In this document: one piece after another, positions 8,105 through 17,215 of the stretch
How positions within the stretch are numbered: position 1 is the stretch's first letter
How the letters are laid out: every line of letters begins with the position of its first letter
NCBI RefSeq assembly: GCF_013618625.1
Contig: NZ_JABRWO010000010.1
Coordinates: 240,723-304,722, forward strand
Origin: Bremerella alba
GTDB lineage: Bacteria; Planctomycetota; Planctomycetia; Pirellulales; Pirellulaceae
Direction: 5' to 3'
Length of the DNA: 64,000 nucleotides
Program-made: the position numbers and the translations under genes
Notes under the pieces: model-generated
What the model was told of the DNA's origin: nothing
Seen by the model: the letters and a program-made list of their open reading frames with translations, nothing else
Databases searched by the model: none

Positions 8105-10582
8105 ATGAGATCTAGGCCAACGCTGACATCGCGATCTGCAGGACTTGTTTGGGTCCTTTCCCTCTTGCTCCTAAGCGCATCGCAAAGCTTGGGTCAGGCT
8201 CAAGATGTGTTCGTTCGGGCCGAGTTCTCGCTCACTGTCGAGCTTCCCGAAACCAAAAACGATACCAAGAACCTGCTGGCCCAGGTCGATCAGCAACTGC
8301 AGCAGGAAAAGTGGCAGGACGCGATCGACACGCTCGAGCGGCTTATCAGCGGGCATGGCAGCGAGTTGATTGCCCAGGGAAACGACCAGGTCGACTTGGG
8401 AAGCCAGTATGTCTATTACGTCGAACTGAAGACGTATCTGCGTCGCCGCATCTCTGAGTATGCACGGCAGATGCCCGAGTTCCTGGAGGTCTACCGTTCA
8501 CGGATCGATTCCTTGGCCAAGCAAGACCTGGACGCCGCGATGGTCACGCGCGACCCGGCCCAGCTTGCCGCCGCGATCGACAACTACTTTCTGAGCAGTC
8601 ATGCCGACCAGGCTTTGCTGCACTTGGGTGATCTGCTTCTCGAACAAGGTCGCTTTAATGAAGCACGCACTGCCTGGGAACGCATCTCGCCGCGTTATCG
8701 AACGCCGAAGGACCCACAAGGTGTATTACTCGCCATGGCAGGTCAGCCCATTTGGGTTGCCGTAGATGGTGTCGATTGGGGACAGCATCGCGACTATATC
8801 GAAGGTCTGTTAAACGAGAACCAAACCTCGAGTTCGCTGGCCACTATTCCCGCGAGCGACGTTGACCCGGCGGCCGTCTGGGCTCGGCTTTGTCTGGCGT
8901 CGTGGTTGGAAGGAAGCAGCGATCGCGCTGCGGTCGAACTGGAACTGCTGCGGCAATTGCATCCGGCTGCCCAAGGGTATTTGGCAGGGCGTGAAGTGAA
9001 CTATGCTCAGCGGCTTACCAAGCTTGTCGCGTCGTCCCCGGGCGAGCATGCTTTACAGCAAGCAAACAGCTGGCCAACATTCGCAGGCTCGTACGCACGA
9101 ACGGCCCAAGCCGACCTGCCAGAGCGGGCCAAAACTTACCAACCCAATTGGAGCGTTTCTCTCGAGACGCAAGCGTTATCGCGTCCTGCGGGGCGAAACG
9201 GCTTAAGCGAGGATGACGAACTGCAAGATATCCCCCTGATTGCTGAATCTTCCGAGGCTCTGCTCAGTACGTTTCCCGCGGTGATCGATGGCAACGTCAT
9301 CGTGGCGGATGAAGAGCGAGTTCGGGCATTCCACCTTGAAAGCGGCCTATCTGCGTTTCCCTCCGCAGGAAACGAGGTGTTCGAACGCGATGAACTCGAC
9401 TTCGGAGCATTCCATTCCAGCGGTCGACGGATCGACTTCGATTTTAGCATGCGTGGACGTCGACGCCGTTCACCCCTATCGGCCATGTCATTCAAGCTCT
9501 TGTCTGCTCTCGGCGCCACGCGATTTACACTCGCATCCGACGACACCAAACTGGTCGCACGGATTGGGACGACGGCCATTGGGGTTCCGTATGTGAATTC
9601 TCAGTTTCAAGATCCAGCCGATATGGTCGTGTTCGACATGCGTAAGGAAGGCAAGCTCGAAGCCCGGATTCCACCGGTGACCGAGCTTTCTGGGCCGTGG
9701 TCGTTCGAGGGCACGGCAATCATCCAAGGAGACCGTCTCTACTGCGGAATGATCAAGTCAGGCGTTCGCGACGAATCGGCTGTGGCTTGCTTTGACTGGA
9801 CGACCTCGCAAATGTTGTGGCGTCGGACCGTTTGTCTGACGCAGCCGTACGGCAGTGGTTTGGTCGCCGACGGAGAGTATGGTTTTCGCTCGCACAACTT
9901 GCTGACCCTTAAAGATGGCGTCCTGTACTACAACACCAATCACGGCGTGATCGCCGCCCTCGAAGCAGATCGCGGAGAAATGTTGTGGCTGACGCGGTAC
10001 CCTCGCCGAGGGCTCATTCCTGATAAGCTCGAGCAGGCGCACTCGTTGGTGCAGCGAAACGTGAACCCTTGCATCGTCACCCGAGGGCTTGTGATTACGA
10101 TGCCGCTCGACTGCGAGCGCCTTTTTGCGCTGGATGCGGCCACGGGGCAGTTGGTCTGGCAAACGGTTCCCGGCGGTATCGATCCATTGCATTTATTAGG
10201 CGCAACCAAAGACGACGTCCTGGTCGGCGGAGAACAGCTTTTCTGGGTGCACCTGCACTCGGGCAAGATCCGTGCCGAGTTTCCTAATGTTGACCAGATG
10301 TTTCGCGATCGAGGTTATGGCCGCGGTGCACTAGTGGGCGATCAAATTTACTGGCCGACGCGTGAAAAAATCTTCCGCCTGAATAGCAAACTCGATGCGA
10401 GCGGTGCCGTGAAAGAGGCGGCTCTTCCGGTAGACTTGCTGCGATACGGAGAAGAAGGAGGAAACGTTGTCGTCGCTCAAGGGCAGATGATCGTGGCCTC
10501 TCCCAGCCGATTGACCGTTTACTCGCCGTCACCGGTGCTTGAACCGCAAGATGCGGCCTCGACAAAAGATACCGATCAATAA
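8105..10582 (+). CDS. Secreted PQQ-like beta-propeller protein with N-terminal helical repeats
   Basis: An 825-residue exported protein. ATG 8105 gives a clean Sec signal peptide (LVWVLSLLLLSASQSLGQA); an in-frame ATG at 8069 would add 12 residues ahead of it and is less likely. Residues about 45-320 look like TPR-type helical repeats (a DQQLQQEKWQDAIDTLERL helix pair and ALLHLGDLLLEQGRFNEART). From about residue 325 (SWPTFAGSYART) the protein has WD/PQQ-type blades with repeated strands such as VIDGNVIVADEERVRAFHLESG, GVIAALEADRGEMLWL and LFALDAATGQLVW. The BamB-like fold normally mediates protein contacts. It precedes the MoxR cluster by 63 bases and may belong to it. Confidence 0.82.
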   Translation: MRSRPTLTSRSAGLVWVLSLLLLSASQSLGQAQDVFVRAEFSLTVELPETKNDTKNLLAQVDQQLQQEKWQDAIDTLERLISGHGSELIAQGNDQVDLGSQYVYYVELKTYLRRRISEYARQMPEFLEVYRSRIDSLAKQDLDAAMVTRDPAQLAAAIDNYFLSSHADQALLHLGDLLLEQGRFNEARTAWERISPRYRTPKDPQGVLLAMAGQPIWVAVDGVDWGQHRDYIEGLLNENQTSSSLATIPASDVDPAAVWARLCLASWLEGSSDRAAVELELLRQLHPAAQGYLAGREVNYAQRLTKLVASSPGEHALQQANSWPTFAGSYARTAQADLPERAKTYQPNWSVSLETQALSRPAGRNGLSEDDELQDIPLIAESSEALLSTFPAVIDGNVIVADEERVRAFHLESGLSAFPSAGNEVFERDELDFGAFHSSGRRIDFDFSMRGRRRRSPLSAMSFKLLSALGATRFTLASDDTKLVARIGTTAIGVPYVNSQFQDPADMVVFDMRKEGKLEARIPPVTELSGPWSFEGTAIIQGDRLYCGMIKSGVRDESAVACFDWTTSQMLWRRTVCLTQPYGSGLVADGEYGFRSHNLLTLKDGVLYYNTNHGVIAALEADRGEMLWLTRYPRRGLIPDKLEQAHSLVQRNVNPCIVTRGLVITMPLDCERLFALDAATGQLVWQTVPGGIDPLHLLGATKDDVLVGGEQLFWVHLHSGKIRAEFPNVDQMFRDRGYGRGALVGDQIYWPTREKIFRLNSKLDASGAVKEAALPVDLLRYGEEGGNVVVAQGQMIVASPSRLTVYSPSPVLEPQDAASTKDTDQ

Positions 10583-10645
10583 AATACAAACCCATTGAAT
10601 CACGTAGTCCCTTTCCGCAATTGATTTCCTACGGACAACGATCGA

Positions 10646-11686
10646 ATGACGAGCGAAAATGATGCCGCTGCCGCCGCCCGACTGGCCGAGGCGTATGAAC
10701 TTCTGCAACGCGAAATTGGCCGCGTGATTGTCGGTCAGGAAGAAGTCATCGAACAACTGCTGATCGCCTTGTTCGCTGGCGGTCATTGCCTGTTGGAAGG
10801 GGTGCCGGGCCTGGCGAAAACGTTAATGGTCCGCTCGCTGGCCAGCGCGCTGCACCTTCAGTTCAATCGTATTCAGTTCACGCCAGATTTGATGCCGTCG
10901 GATATTACTGGTACGGAAATCATTCAAGAGAACCGCACGACCGGCGAGCGAGCGTTCCGCTTCATCCCGGGGCCGATCTTCAGTAACGTCATCTTGGCCG
11001 ACGAAATCAACCGAACGCCCCCCAAAACGCAGGCCGCCTTATTAGAGTCGATGCAGGAGAAACAGGTCACTGCCGGCGGCTCGAAGCACACGCTGCCAAA
11101 GCCGTTCTTCGTACTGGCCACGCAAAACCCGATCGAGCAGGAAGGCACCTACCCGCTTCCCGAAGCGCAGCTCGACCGATTCATGTTCAACGTGCGGATC
11201 GACTATCCCTCTGAGTTGGAAGAGTTAGAGATCGTCAAGCGAACGACCGCCGACATCGACACCGAAATCTCGCCGCTCTTATCGGGCGAAGAAATCATGC
11301 AGCTGTCGCAAGTCGTGCGGCGCGTGCCGGTGGCCGATCCGGTGGCTCAGTATGCGATTCGTCTGGTACGTATGACGCGCCGCGGCAACGATATTCCGTC
11401 GAAGATGGAACCGTACATCCAGTGGGGTGCCGGCCCGCGGGCCAGTCAGTTCCTGGTGCTTGGTGCCAAGGCTCGGGCCATTTTACAAGGTCGTGAATTT
11501 GCAACGACCGACGACGTCAAAGCTGTCGCGTTGCCCGTTTTACGGCACCGCATTCGAACCAGTTTCAACGCCGACGCCGAAGGCATCACGACCGATCATG
11601 TCGTCCAGCAGCTTTTGGAAAATATTCCCACCACGGTAGAGGACCAGCAATTTGTCGACGCTTTTAGATCCTCAGACGCTGGCTAA
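10646..11686 (+). CDS. MoxR family AAA+ ATPase
   Basis: A 346-residue cytoplasmic AAA+ ATPase. Walker A is GVPGLAKT (residues 52-59), Walker B is in [20 protein letters not shown], sensor 1 is in [26 protein letters not shown], and the lid domain carries the late PRASQFL block. MoxR proteins act as chaperones that remodel complexes together with vWA-domain partners, and here the next four genes include DUF58 and two vWA proteins. It is the first gene of the tight run ending at 24413. Its end overlaps the DUF58 gene by 35 bases in another frame, supporting coupled translation. Confidence 0.95.
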   Translation: MTSENDAAAAARLAEAYELLQREIGRVIVGQEEVIEQLLIALFAGGHCLLEGVPGLAKTLMVRSLASALHLQFNRIQFTPDLMPSDITGTEIIQENRTTGERAFRFIPGPIFSNVILADEINRTPPKTQAALLESMQEKQVTAGGSKHTLPKPFFVLATQNPIEQEGTYPLPEAQLDRFMFNVRIDYPSELEELEIVKRTTADIDTEISPLLSGEEIMQLSQVVRRVPVADPVAQYAIRLVRMTRRGNDIPSKMEPYIQWGAGPRASQFLVLGAKARAILQGREFATTDDVKAVALPVLRHRIRTSFNADAEGITTDHVVQQLLENIPTTVEDQQFVDAFRSSDAG

Positions 11687-12545
11687 AGTCCAGGGGCTGC
11701 GGCTCCGGGCCAAGCACATCGTGGAAGGGCTGATCGCCGGCTCGCATCGTAGCCCGCATCGTGGGTTTTCGATCGAATTCGCCGAGCATCGCGATTACGC
11801 GCCTGGGGACGATCTGCGCTATCTCGACTGGAAAGTCCTTGGTCGAACCGACAAGTACTACATCAAACAGTTCGAGGACGAGACAAACCTCATCTGCAAC
11901 CTGGTGGTTGATGTCAGCGAAAGTATGCGCTACAAAAGCGCGGACGCTGCGATGAGCAAGCTGGAATACGCCCAGTGCATTGGGGCGACGCTGGCCTGGT
12001 TAGTTTTGCAGCAGCAAGACGCCGTTGGTCTGGTGACCTTTGACGAGCAAGTTCGTTCGCTGGTGCCCCCCAGCGGTAGCCCGGTGCAATTGCAGCAGGT
12101 GATCGACGTGTTGCAAACGGCTGAGTCGAAAGAGAAAACACAGATCGGTCCCCTTTTGCACGAACTATCCGGCCGGCTCAATCGTCGGGGCTTAGTGATC
12201 GTGCTAAGCGACTTCTTTGACGACGTCGACTCGATCATGGCCGGGCTGAAGCACCTGCGGTTTCGCAAGCATGATATCATCTTGATGCAAGTGCTCGATC
12301 CGGCCGAACTCGATTTCCCCTTTGACCGCCCCACCATGTTTCACGGACTGGAGGCATTTCCTGAATTGATGGCCGATCCGATCTCGGTTCGCAAAGCGTA
12401 TCGCGAAGAGATCGAGGCCTTCGTCAACGATCTTCGCAGTAAGTCGTTGGCCAACCAGATGGACTATGCTCAGATCCGTACCGACCAACCTTTCGACGCT
12501 GTCCTTCGTAACTTTTTCAACCATCGCAATGCCCGGCTCGTATAG
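11652..12545 (+). CDS. DUF58 domain protein (vWA-like, MoxR partner)
   Basis: A 297-residue soluble protein with the DUF58 hallmark near residues 40-65 ([20 protein letters not shown], then [18 protein letters not shown]). The vWA-like part follows, with a metal-site DVSESM at about residues 90-95. I used the TTG start at 11652, which has AGAGG about 9 bases upstream and creates a 35-base overlap with moxR; no later start would keep the N-terminal helix [17 protein letters not shown]. MoxR-DUF58 pairs are a standard unit. It probably works as a substrate- or ATPase-binding partner of the preceding gene. Confidence 0.92.
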   Translation: MSTLLDPQTLAKVQGLRLRAKHIVEGLIAGSHRSPHRGFSIEFAEHRDYAPGDDLRYLDWKVLGRTDKYYIKQFEDETNLICNLVVDVSESMRYKSADAAMSKLEYAQCIGATLAWLVLQQQDAVGLVTFDEQVRSLVPPSGSPVQLQQVIDVLQTAESKEKTQIGPLLHELSGRLNRRGLVIVLSDFFDDVDSIMAGLKHLRFRKHDIILMQVLDPAELDFPFDRPTMFHGLEAFPELMADPISVRKAYREEIEAFVNDLRSKSLANQMDYAQIRTDQPFDAVLRNFFNHRNARLV

Positions 12546-12574
12546 CCCAATCCAACGAAACGCTTGATAGCCCA

Positions 12575-14794
12575 GTGAATCCTTTCGCTTTTTCCAGTGC
12601 GACGATGTTGTTGTGGGGATTGGCCGCCGTAGCGCCGATTCTCATTCATCTGTGGAATCGTCGTCGCTATCGCGAAACGGATTGGGCTGCGATGAAGTTT
12701 CTGCTAGCCGCGATGAAGAAGAACCGTCGCCGCATCCAAGTCGAGCAGCTGTTGTTGCTGCTGGTCCGCTGCGCGATCTTGTTGTTCTTTGCGATTGCCA
12801 TGGCCGACATCTCGTGCACCGGCGGTTCAGGTATCAATGGCTTTGGCGGTCCTGGCTCGGCCACACACACTGTCTTGGTAATCGATCAATCGTACAGCAT
12901 GGACTACGGCGAAGACGGTCAGACGCGACTTGATCAGGCCAAGGACCTCGCCCGACGGATTGTCAACGAAGCGGGCGAAGGAGATGGGTTCACGCTTATG
13001 ACCATGGGCCGCACGGCCAAGGGAATCATTTCCGAGCCCGCGTTCGACCCCAATGACGTGCTGCGGGAACTCGACCAGATCGAGATCGACCCAGGCGTCG
13101 CGGTGCTCGATCTTTCCCTGGCCGAAATCGAAGGCACGCTGCGAATGGCTACCCGCGATTTCCCTCGCTTACGTCGCGCTCAGGTTTGCATTTTGACCGA
13201 CTACGGCGACGTGACTTGGAAAGAGGCGGCTTCGCAAACCAACGAGCAGTTACTCGCGAAGATCGAAGAGTTGGCCATCGTGCGGACATTCGACGTCGGC
13301 CAACCACAAACGACCAACAGCGCAATCATCGACGCGACGCAGCTTACGCCGTACTTAACGCCGGACGAGTCGGCCCGGTTTCGGGTCGAGCTTTCGTGCG
13401 ACAACGCCTCGCAGCTTCCTAGTCAGGTGGTGCAGATGTTTGTCGATGGTCGTCTCGTCTCGCAGAAGGTCGTGCCATTTGTCGATAACCAGATCGTGTC
13501 GGTCGAGATGAACACGGTCTTCAGTCTGCCTGGCACGCATGCGGTTGAATTTCGTTTAGAAAATGATCTGCTCGATACGGATAATCGGCGGTATCTAGCC
13601 GTGGAAGTGAAACCGCAGCTACGCATCTTGTGCCTGGCCGACGATGTCCCTTCGCTCAAATTCCTGAAACTGGCCCTCGATCCTTCCGGGGCGATCCAGT
13701 CGCCGATCAAAGTAGAGACAATGCGGGCCTCGGCGATGATGGATGTCGATCTGTTGGCCTACGACGCGGTCTACCTATCTAACGTGGCCCGAATCGCCCC
13801 GGATGAAGCCGCCGTTCTTCGTGCATTCGTCGAGCGTGGTGGCGGTCTGGTGATGTTCCTAGGAGACCGCGTGCATGCGGCCAGCTACAACGCGGCTCTG
13901 GCCCGCGGCAATGATGCGTCGGCTCCGATAATCGATATCAAGCTGGATGGTCCGACCCCGCGCGGCGAATACTTTTTGGATCCCCGCCAATACGAGAGCC
14001 CGCTGCTGGAACCCTTTCGCGGACAGCAAGCCGGCGGCCTGTTAACGACGCCGATCTGGAACTACTTTAAGGTCACCACCGGTGAAAATTCTGCCGCGCA
14101 AACGGCCCTCTGGTTTGGCAGCGGAGACCCGGCGATTGTGACGTCGCGTTATCAAACACTTTCGACCGACAAAGAAAATGCCGTCGCTACGCGGTTAGGT
14201 GGCAACGTGCTTGTGTTTTGCCTTCCGGCCAGTACCGATTCAGTCGATCGTTCGCTCGATCCGCCCGCTGCCTGGACCGTCTTTCCGACCTGGCCCAGCT
14301 TCCCACCGCTGGTTCAAGAGTCCCTCTCGTTGGCAGTCGCTTCTCAGTTCGATCGTCGCAATCGTGAGCTAGGAGATGTGTTTGAGGGGGTCATTGAAGG
14401 AGACCCCGGCGCGAATCTGATCGAATTGATCTTGCCGGACGACCAGACAAGTCGCATCGAAGCGGTGGCCCGCGACGATCGCCTGTTCTGGGCATTTGCT
14501 GGAACCGATCAGATCGGCATCTATCGCTCGAAGATCCTTTCCAACGAGGCCACCGCCAAGGTCGAGTTTGCCGTTAACGCCGATACCCGCGAAAGCGACT
14601 TGAGCCGGGTGCCCATGGACAACGTGCCGCCGTCGCTGCAGCCCGGCGATCGCGGCTTAGACCCGACCACCAGTGGCCAGGTCGCCTCGGTGCCGTCGTC
14701 GATCGAACTGTTTCGTTATGCGTTGGTGCTGGTGATGGGATTAATGTTTTTTGAGAGCTTCTTGGCCTATCGATTTGGGGCCGCCGCACGATGA
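12575..14794 (+). CDS. BatA/vWA domain membrane protein
   Basis: A 739-residue membrane protein starting at GTG 12575. Residues 1-70 form the BatA N-terminal module with two helices and the typical LIHLWNRRRYRETDWAAMKF block. A vWA domain follows with MIDAS motif DQSYSM at about residues 108-113. After about residue 350 is a domain with the class I glutamine-amidotransferase-like fold pattern (LLAYDAVYLSNVARIAPDEA, RAFVERGGGLVMFLGDRV), then a C-terminal transmembrane helix (ALVLVMGLMFFESFLAY). Most of the chain should lie outside the membrane. It overlaps the next gene by ATGA. The function in Bat-like clusters is unresolved. Confidence 0.9.
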   Translation: MNPFAFSSATMLLWGLAAVAPILIHLWNRRRYRETDWAAMKFLLAAMKKNRRRIQVEQLLLLLVRCAILLFFAIAMADISCTGGSGINGFGGPGSATHTVLVIDQSYSMDYGEDGQTRLDQAKDLARRIVNEAGEGDGFTLMTMGRTAKGIISEPAFDPNDVLRELDQIEIDPGVAVLDLSLAEIEGTLRMATRDFPRLRRAQVCILTDYGDVTWKEAASQTNEQLLAKIEELAIVRTFDVGQPQTTNSAIIDATQLTPYLTPDESARFRVELSCDNASQLPSQVVQMFVDGRLVSQKVVPFVDNQIVSVEMNTVFSLPGTHAVEFRLENDLLDTDNRRYLAVEVKPQLRILCLADDVPSLKFLKLALDPSGAIQSPIKVETMRASAMMDVDLLAYDAVYLSNVARIAPDEAAVLRAFVERGGGLVMFLGDRVHAASYNAALARGNDASAPIIDIKLDGPTPRGEYFLDPRQYESPLLEPFRGQQAGGLLTTPIWNYFKVTTGENSAAQTALWFGSGDPAIVTSRYQTLSTDKENAVATRLGGNVLVFCLPASTDSVDRSLDPPAAWTVFPTWPSFPPLVQESLSLAVASQFDRRNRELGDVFEGVIEGDPGANLIELILPDDQTSRIEAVARDDRLFWAFAGTDQIGIYRSKILSNEATAKVEFAVNADTRESDLSRVPMDNVPPSLQPGDRGLDPTTSGQVASVPSSIELFRYALVLVMGLMFFESFLAYRFGAAAR

Positions 14795-17193
14795 ACGACG
14801 CATGGCGACAACTCGTTCGGTGGACCTTGGCGGATGAAAGTCCGGCGACCGATTCCACCATGGAAGTGACCCTGCAATGGGCACCTCCGTGGGCGGCTTG
14901 GGTCACGTTGGTTCTGGTCATTGCAGCGGTTGTTTTCTTCGGTTGGATCTACCGCAAGGAGAACCTACAACGCGCCATCCCCAAGTGGGCCATGCTGTTG
15001 GCCGTCAGGCTAACGCTGGTGGGAATTGTTTTGTTCATGCTGTATGGACTGCAGCAACAGCCGTTTCAGACCGATGCCCCCGACCTGGTGATTGCGGTCG
15101 ACGATACCGAAAGTATGTCGCACCTCGATACGTTCTCGCCGGGAGACGAGTCCCTCATTCGGTCACGCGTAGATGCGGCGAACCTAGGCGAGCCGACTCG
15201 CTGGAATCAGGCCCGTACGCTGCTTCTGGAAAACAACGAATCGCTGATGGCCAAGCTTCGCGATCGCTACAACGTGCGAACCTATTGGATGGGGGAATCA
15301 GGTCGGGCACTAACCGTGCCCGACGATCAGTTTACCGAGCTGCTTCAGTCGGCAACGCCCGATGGCCAGGTTAGTCGCCTGGGCACTAGTTTGTCCCAAA
15401 TCTTGGAACAACAACGCGGTCGTCCGACGGCGGCCATCGTACTGCTAAGTGACGGAGTGACAATTGAAGGGCCGAGCCTTTCCGAAGGTGCCCAACAAGC
15501 CGCATTGCGGGGTGTGCCTATCTTTCCGATTGGGATCGGTAGCCAGCAGCTTTCGCGCGATCTACGAATCGAAGAAGTGGTTGTCGATCCGATCGCATTT
15601 GTGGGAGATACGCTGACGTTTGTGGTGCGTCTGTCGGCCCAAGGGATGGCCGGCGAATCGGTGCGGCTTTCGGTCGCCGATCGGGAGAACCCCAGTCTTA
15701 CTCTTAATGAGCAGAACGTTACCCTCCCGGCTGAACGCGTCACGCGCGAGATTCGCTTGCAGTTTCGCCCGGAAGAAGTGGGCGAATTCGATTACGTGGT
15801 CCGAGCCGAGATCGAAGATGGCAGCACAGCCGATGACAACTTTTCGGTGACGCGTAAAGTCAAAGTCCTCGACGCGACCATCCGCGTGCTGTACGTCCAG
15901 GCCTATCCTCGGTTTCAGTTCCGCTTTCTGAAGATGCTGCTTGAACGGCAATTGAAACGCAGCCCCGTTTCCGGCGAAGACGAAAAAGCGTTCGAATTGA
16001 CTACCATTTTGCAAGACGCCGATCAGTCTTACGCCGATCAGGACGAAACCGCTCAGGTCGCGTTTCCCGGCACACGCGAAGAATTGTTCGACTACGATGT
16101 CGTCATCATGGGTGACGTCAATCCGGCGTTTCTCAGCCGCGAACAACTGCAGAATCTGCAAGACTTTGTGCAGGTCAAAGGAGGCGGGTTGATCTTCGTC
16201 GGTGGGCAGTTCTATTTGCCGTGGGACTATCGCTCGACACCGCTGGCCAGCTTGCTGCCGTTCTCATTGGATGATGCCCGCCGGTCTGACCCCGATCAGG
16301 CCTACGTCCAGCCTATCCCGGTTGAACTGTCGGACCTGGGCCTGAACACGTTGCCACTGCAGGTCACCGAAATGCCGGCCGACACCATCGCCGCGTGGCG
16401 GGGTATGAACCAGGTGTACTGGCACGTGCCGATCGAGCATCTCAAGCCGGGAGCCCAAACGTTGGCTAATGCAACGCGACCCGACGGATCAAAACAACCG
16501 CTGCTGACGCAGCAGTTTATCGGTCGTGGGAAGGTGATGTTCCTGGGCAGCGACGACCTATGGCGATGGGACTATCACGACGAATTTTGGATGCAGGCCA
16601 TTCGCTACCTGGCCCGTTCCAGCCTGCTCGATTCGGATGGCTCGGTCGAAATTACGGTCGATCGCTCCACCTATCGCACCGGCGAGTCGGCCACCGTACG
16701 GGTACGTTTCTTCGACGAAAGTGAAGCACCGCCGGCAGACGACGGCGTCCAACTGACGCTCGAGAAGCCTGACGGAAGAACGCGGACGATCACCATGTCG
16801 CGCGTGGCCGGCAATCGAGATTTATTTGAAGCGACCATTCCAGGGCTGACCGCCGGTGATCATCGGTTGTGGATCGTGCAGCCGCTGTTGCGAGGAGATT
16901 CCGGCGAAACCGAACCCCCTTCGACGCAGTTCACCGTCGAGCCGGTCGCCGGAGAAATGACCCGTTTGGACATGGATTTGGCTGAACTCCGCCAGACGGC
17001 CTCTTCAACACGGGGCGAGTATTTTTCGTTTTTGGAGGCGGACTCGTTGTTAGAAGCCCTACCACGAGGGCGACAGGTACGAATTCAGACCTTGCCTCCA
17101 GAGCCGCTTTGGAATTCCTGGAAACTTGCCCTGTTGTTCGTCACACTATTAATTGGTGAGTGGGTTCTGCGAAAGCGTATGGGCCTGGTTTAG
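14791..17193 (+). CDS. Membrane protein with vWA and glutamine-amidotransferase-like domains
   Basis: An 800-residue relative of the preceding protein. Two N-terminal helices (AAWVTLVLVIAAVVFFGWIY and MLLAVRLTLVGIVLFMLYGL) lead into a vWA domain whose metal site reads AVDDTESMS, a variant of DxSxS with Thr in the second position. Residues about 430-560 have the amidotransferase-like pattern (DYDVVIMGDVNPAFLSREQL, VKGGGLIFVGGQF) but I see no catalytic Cys in the expected nucleophile elbow, so this domain is probably not an enzyme. Ig-like strands and a C-terminal helix (LALLFVTLLIGEWVLRKRMG) end it. It follows BatA by ATGA overlap. Confidence 0.88.
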   Translation: MNDAWRQLVRWTLADESPATDSTMEVTLQWAPPWAAWVTLVLVIAAVVFFGWIYRKENLQRAIPKWAMLLAVRLTLVGIVLFMLYGLQQQPFQTDAPDLVIAVDDTESMSHLDTFSPGDESLIRSRVDAANLGEPTRWNQARTLLLENNESLMAKLRDRYNVRTYWMGESGRALTVPDDQFTELLQSATPDGQVSRLGTSLSQILEQQRGRPTAAIVLLSDGVTIEGPSLSEGAQQAALRGVPIFPIGIGSQQLSRDLRIEEVVVDPIAFVGDTLTFVVRLSAQGMAGESVRLSVADRENPSLTLNEQNVTLPAERVTREIRLQFRPEEVGEFDYVVRAEIEDGSTADDNFSVTRKVKVLDATIRVLYVQAYPRFQFRFLKMLLERQLKRSPVSGEDEKAFELTTILQDADQSYADQDETAQVAFPGTREELFDYDVVIMGDVNPAFLSREQLQNLQDFVQVKGGGLIFVGGQFYLPWDYRSTPLASLLPFSLDDARRSDPDQAYVQPIPVELSDLGLNTLPLQVTEMPADTIAAWRGMNQVYWHVPIEHLKPGAQTLANATRPDGSKQPLLTQQFIGRGKVMFLGSDDLWRWDYHDEFWMQAIRYLARSSLLDSDGSVEITVDRSTYRTGESATVRVRFFDESEAPPADDGVQLTLEKPDGRTRTITMSRVAGNRDLFEATIPGLTAGDHRLWIVQPLLRGDSGETEPPSTQFTVEPVAGEMTRLDMDLAELRQTASSTRGEYFSFLEADSLLEALPRGRQVRIQTLPPEPLWNSWKLALLFVTLLIGEWVLRKRMGLV

Positions 17194-17215
17194 TTTTCCC
17201 TGAGGATCGATACGG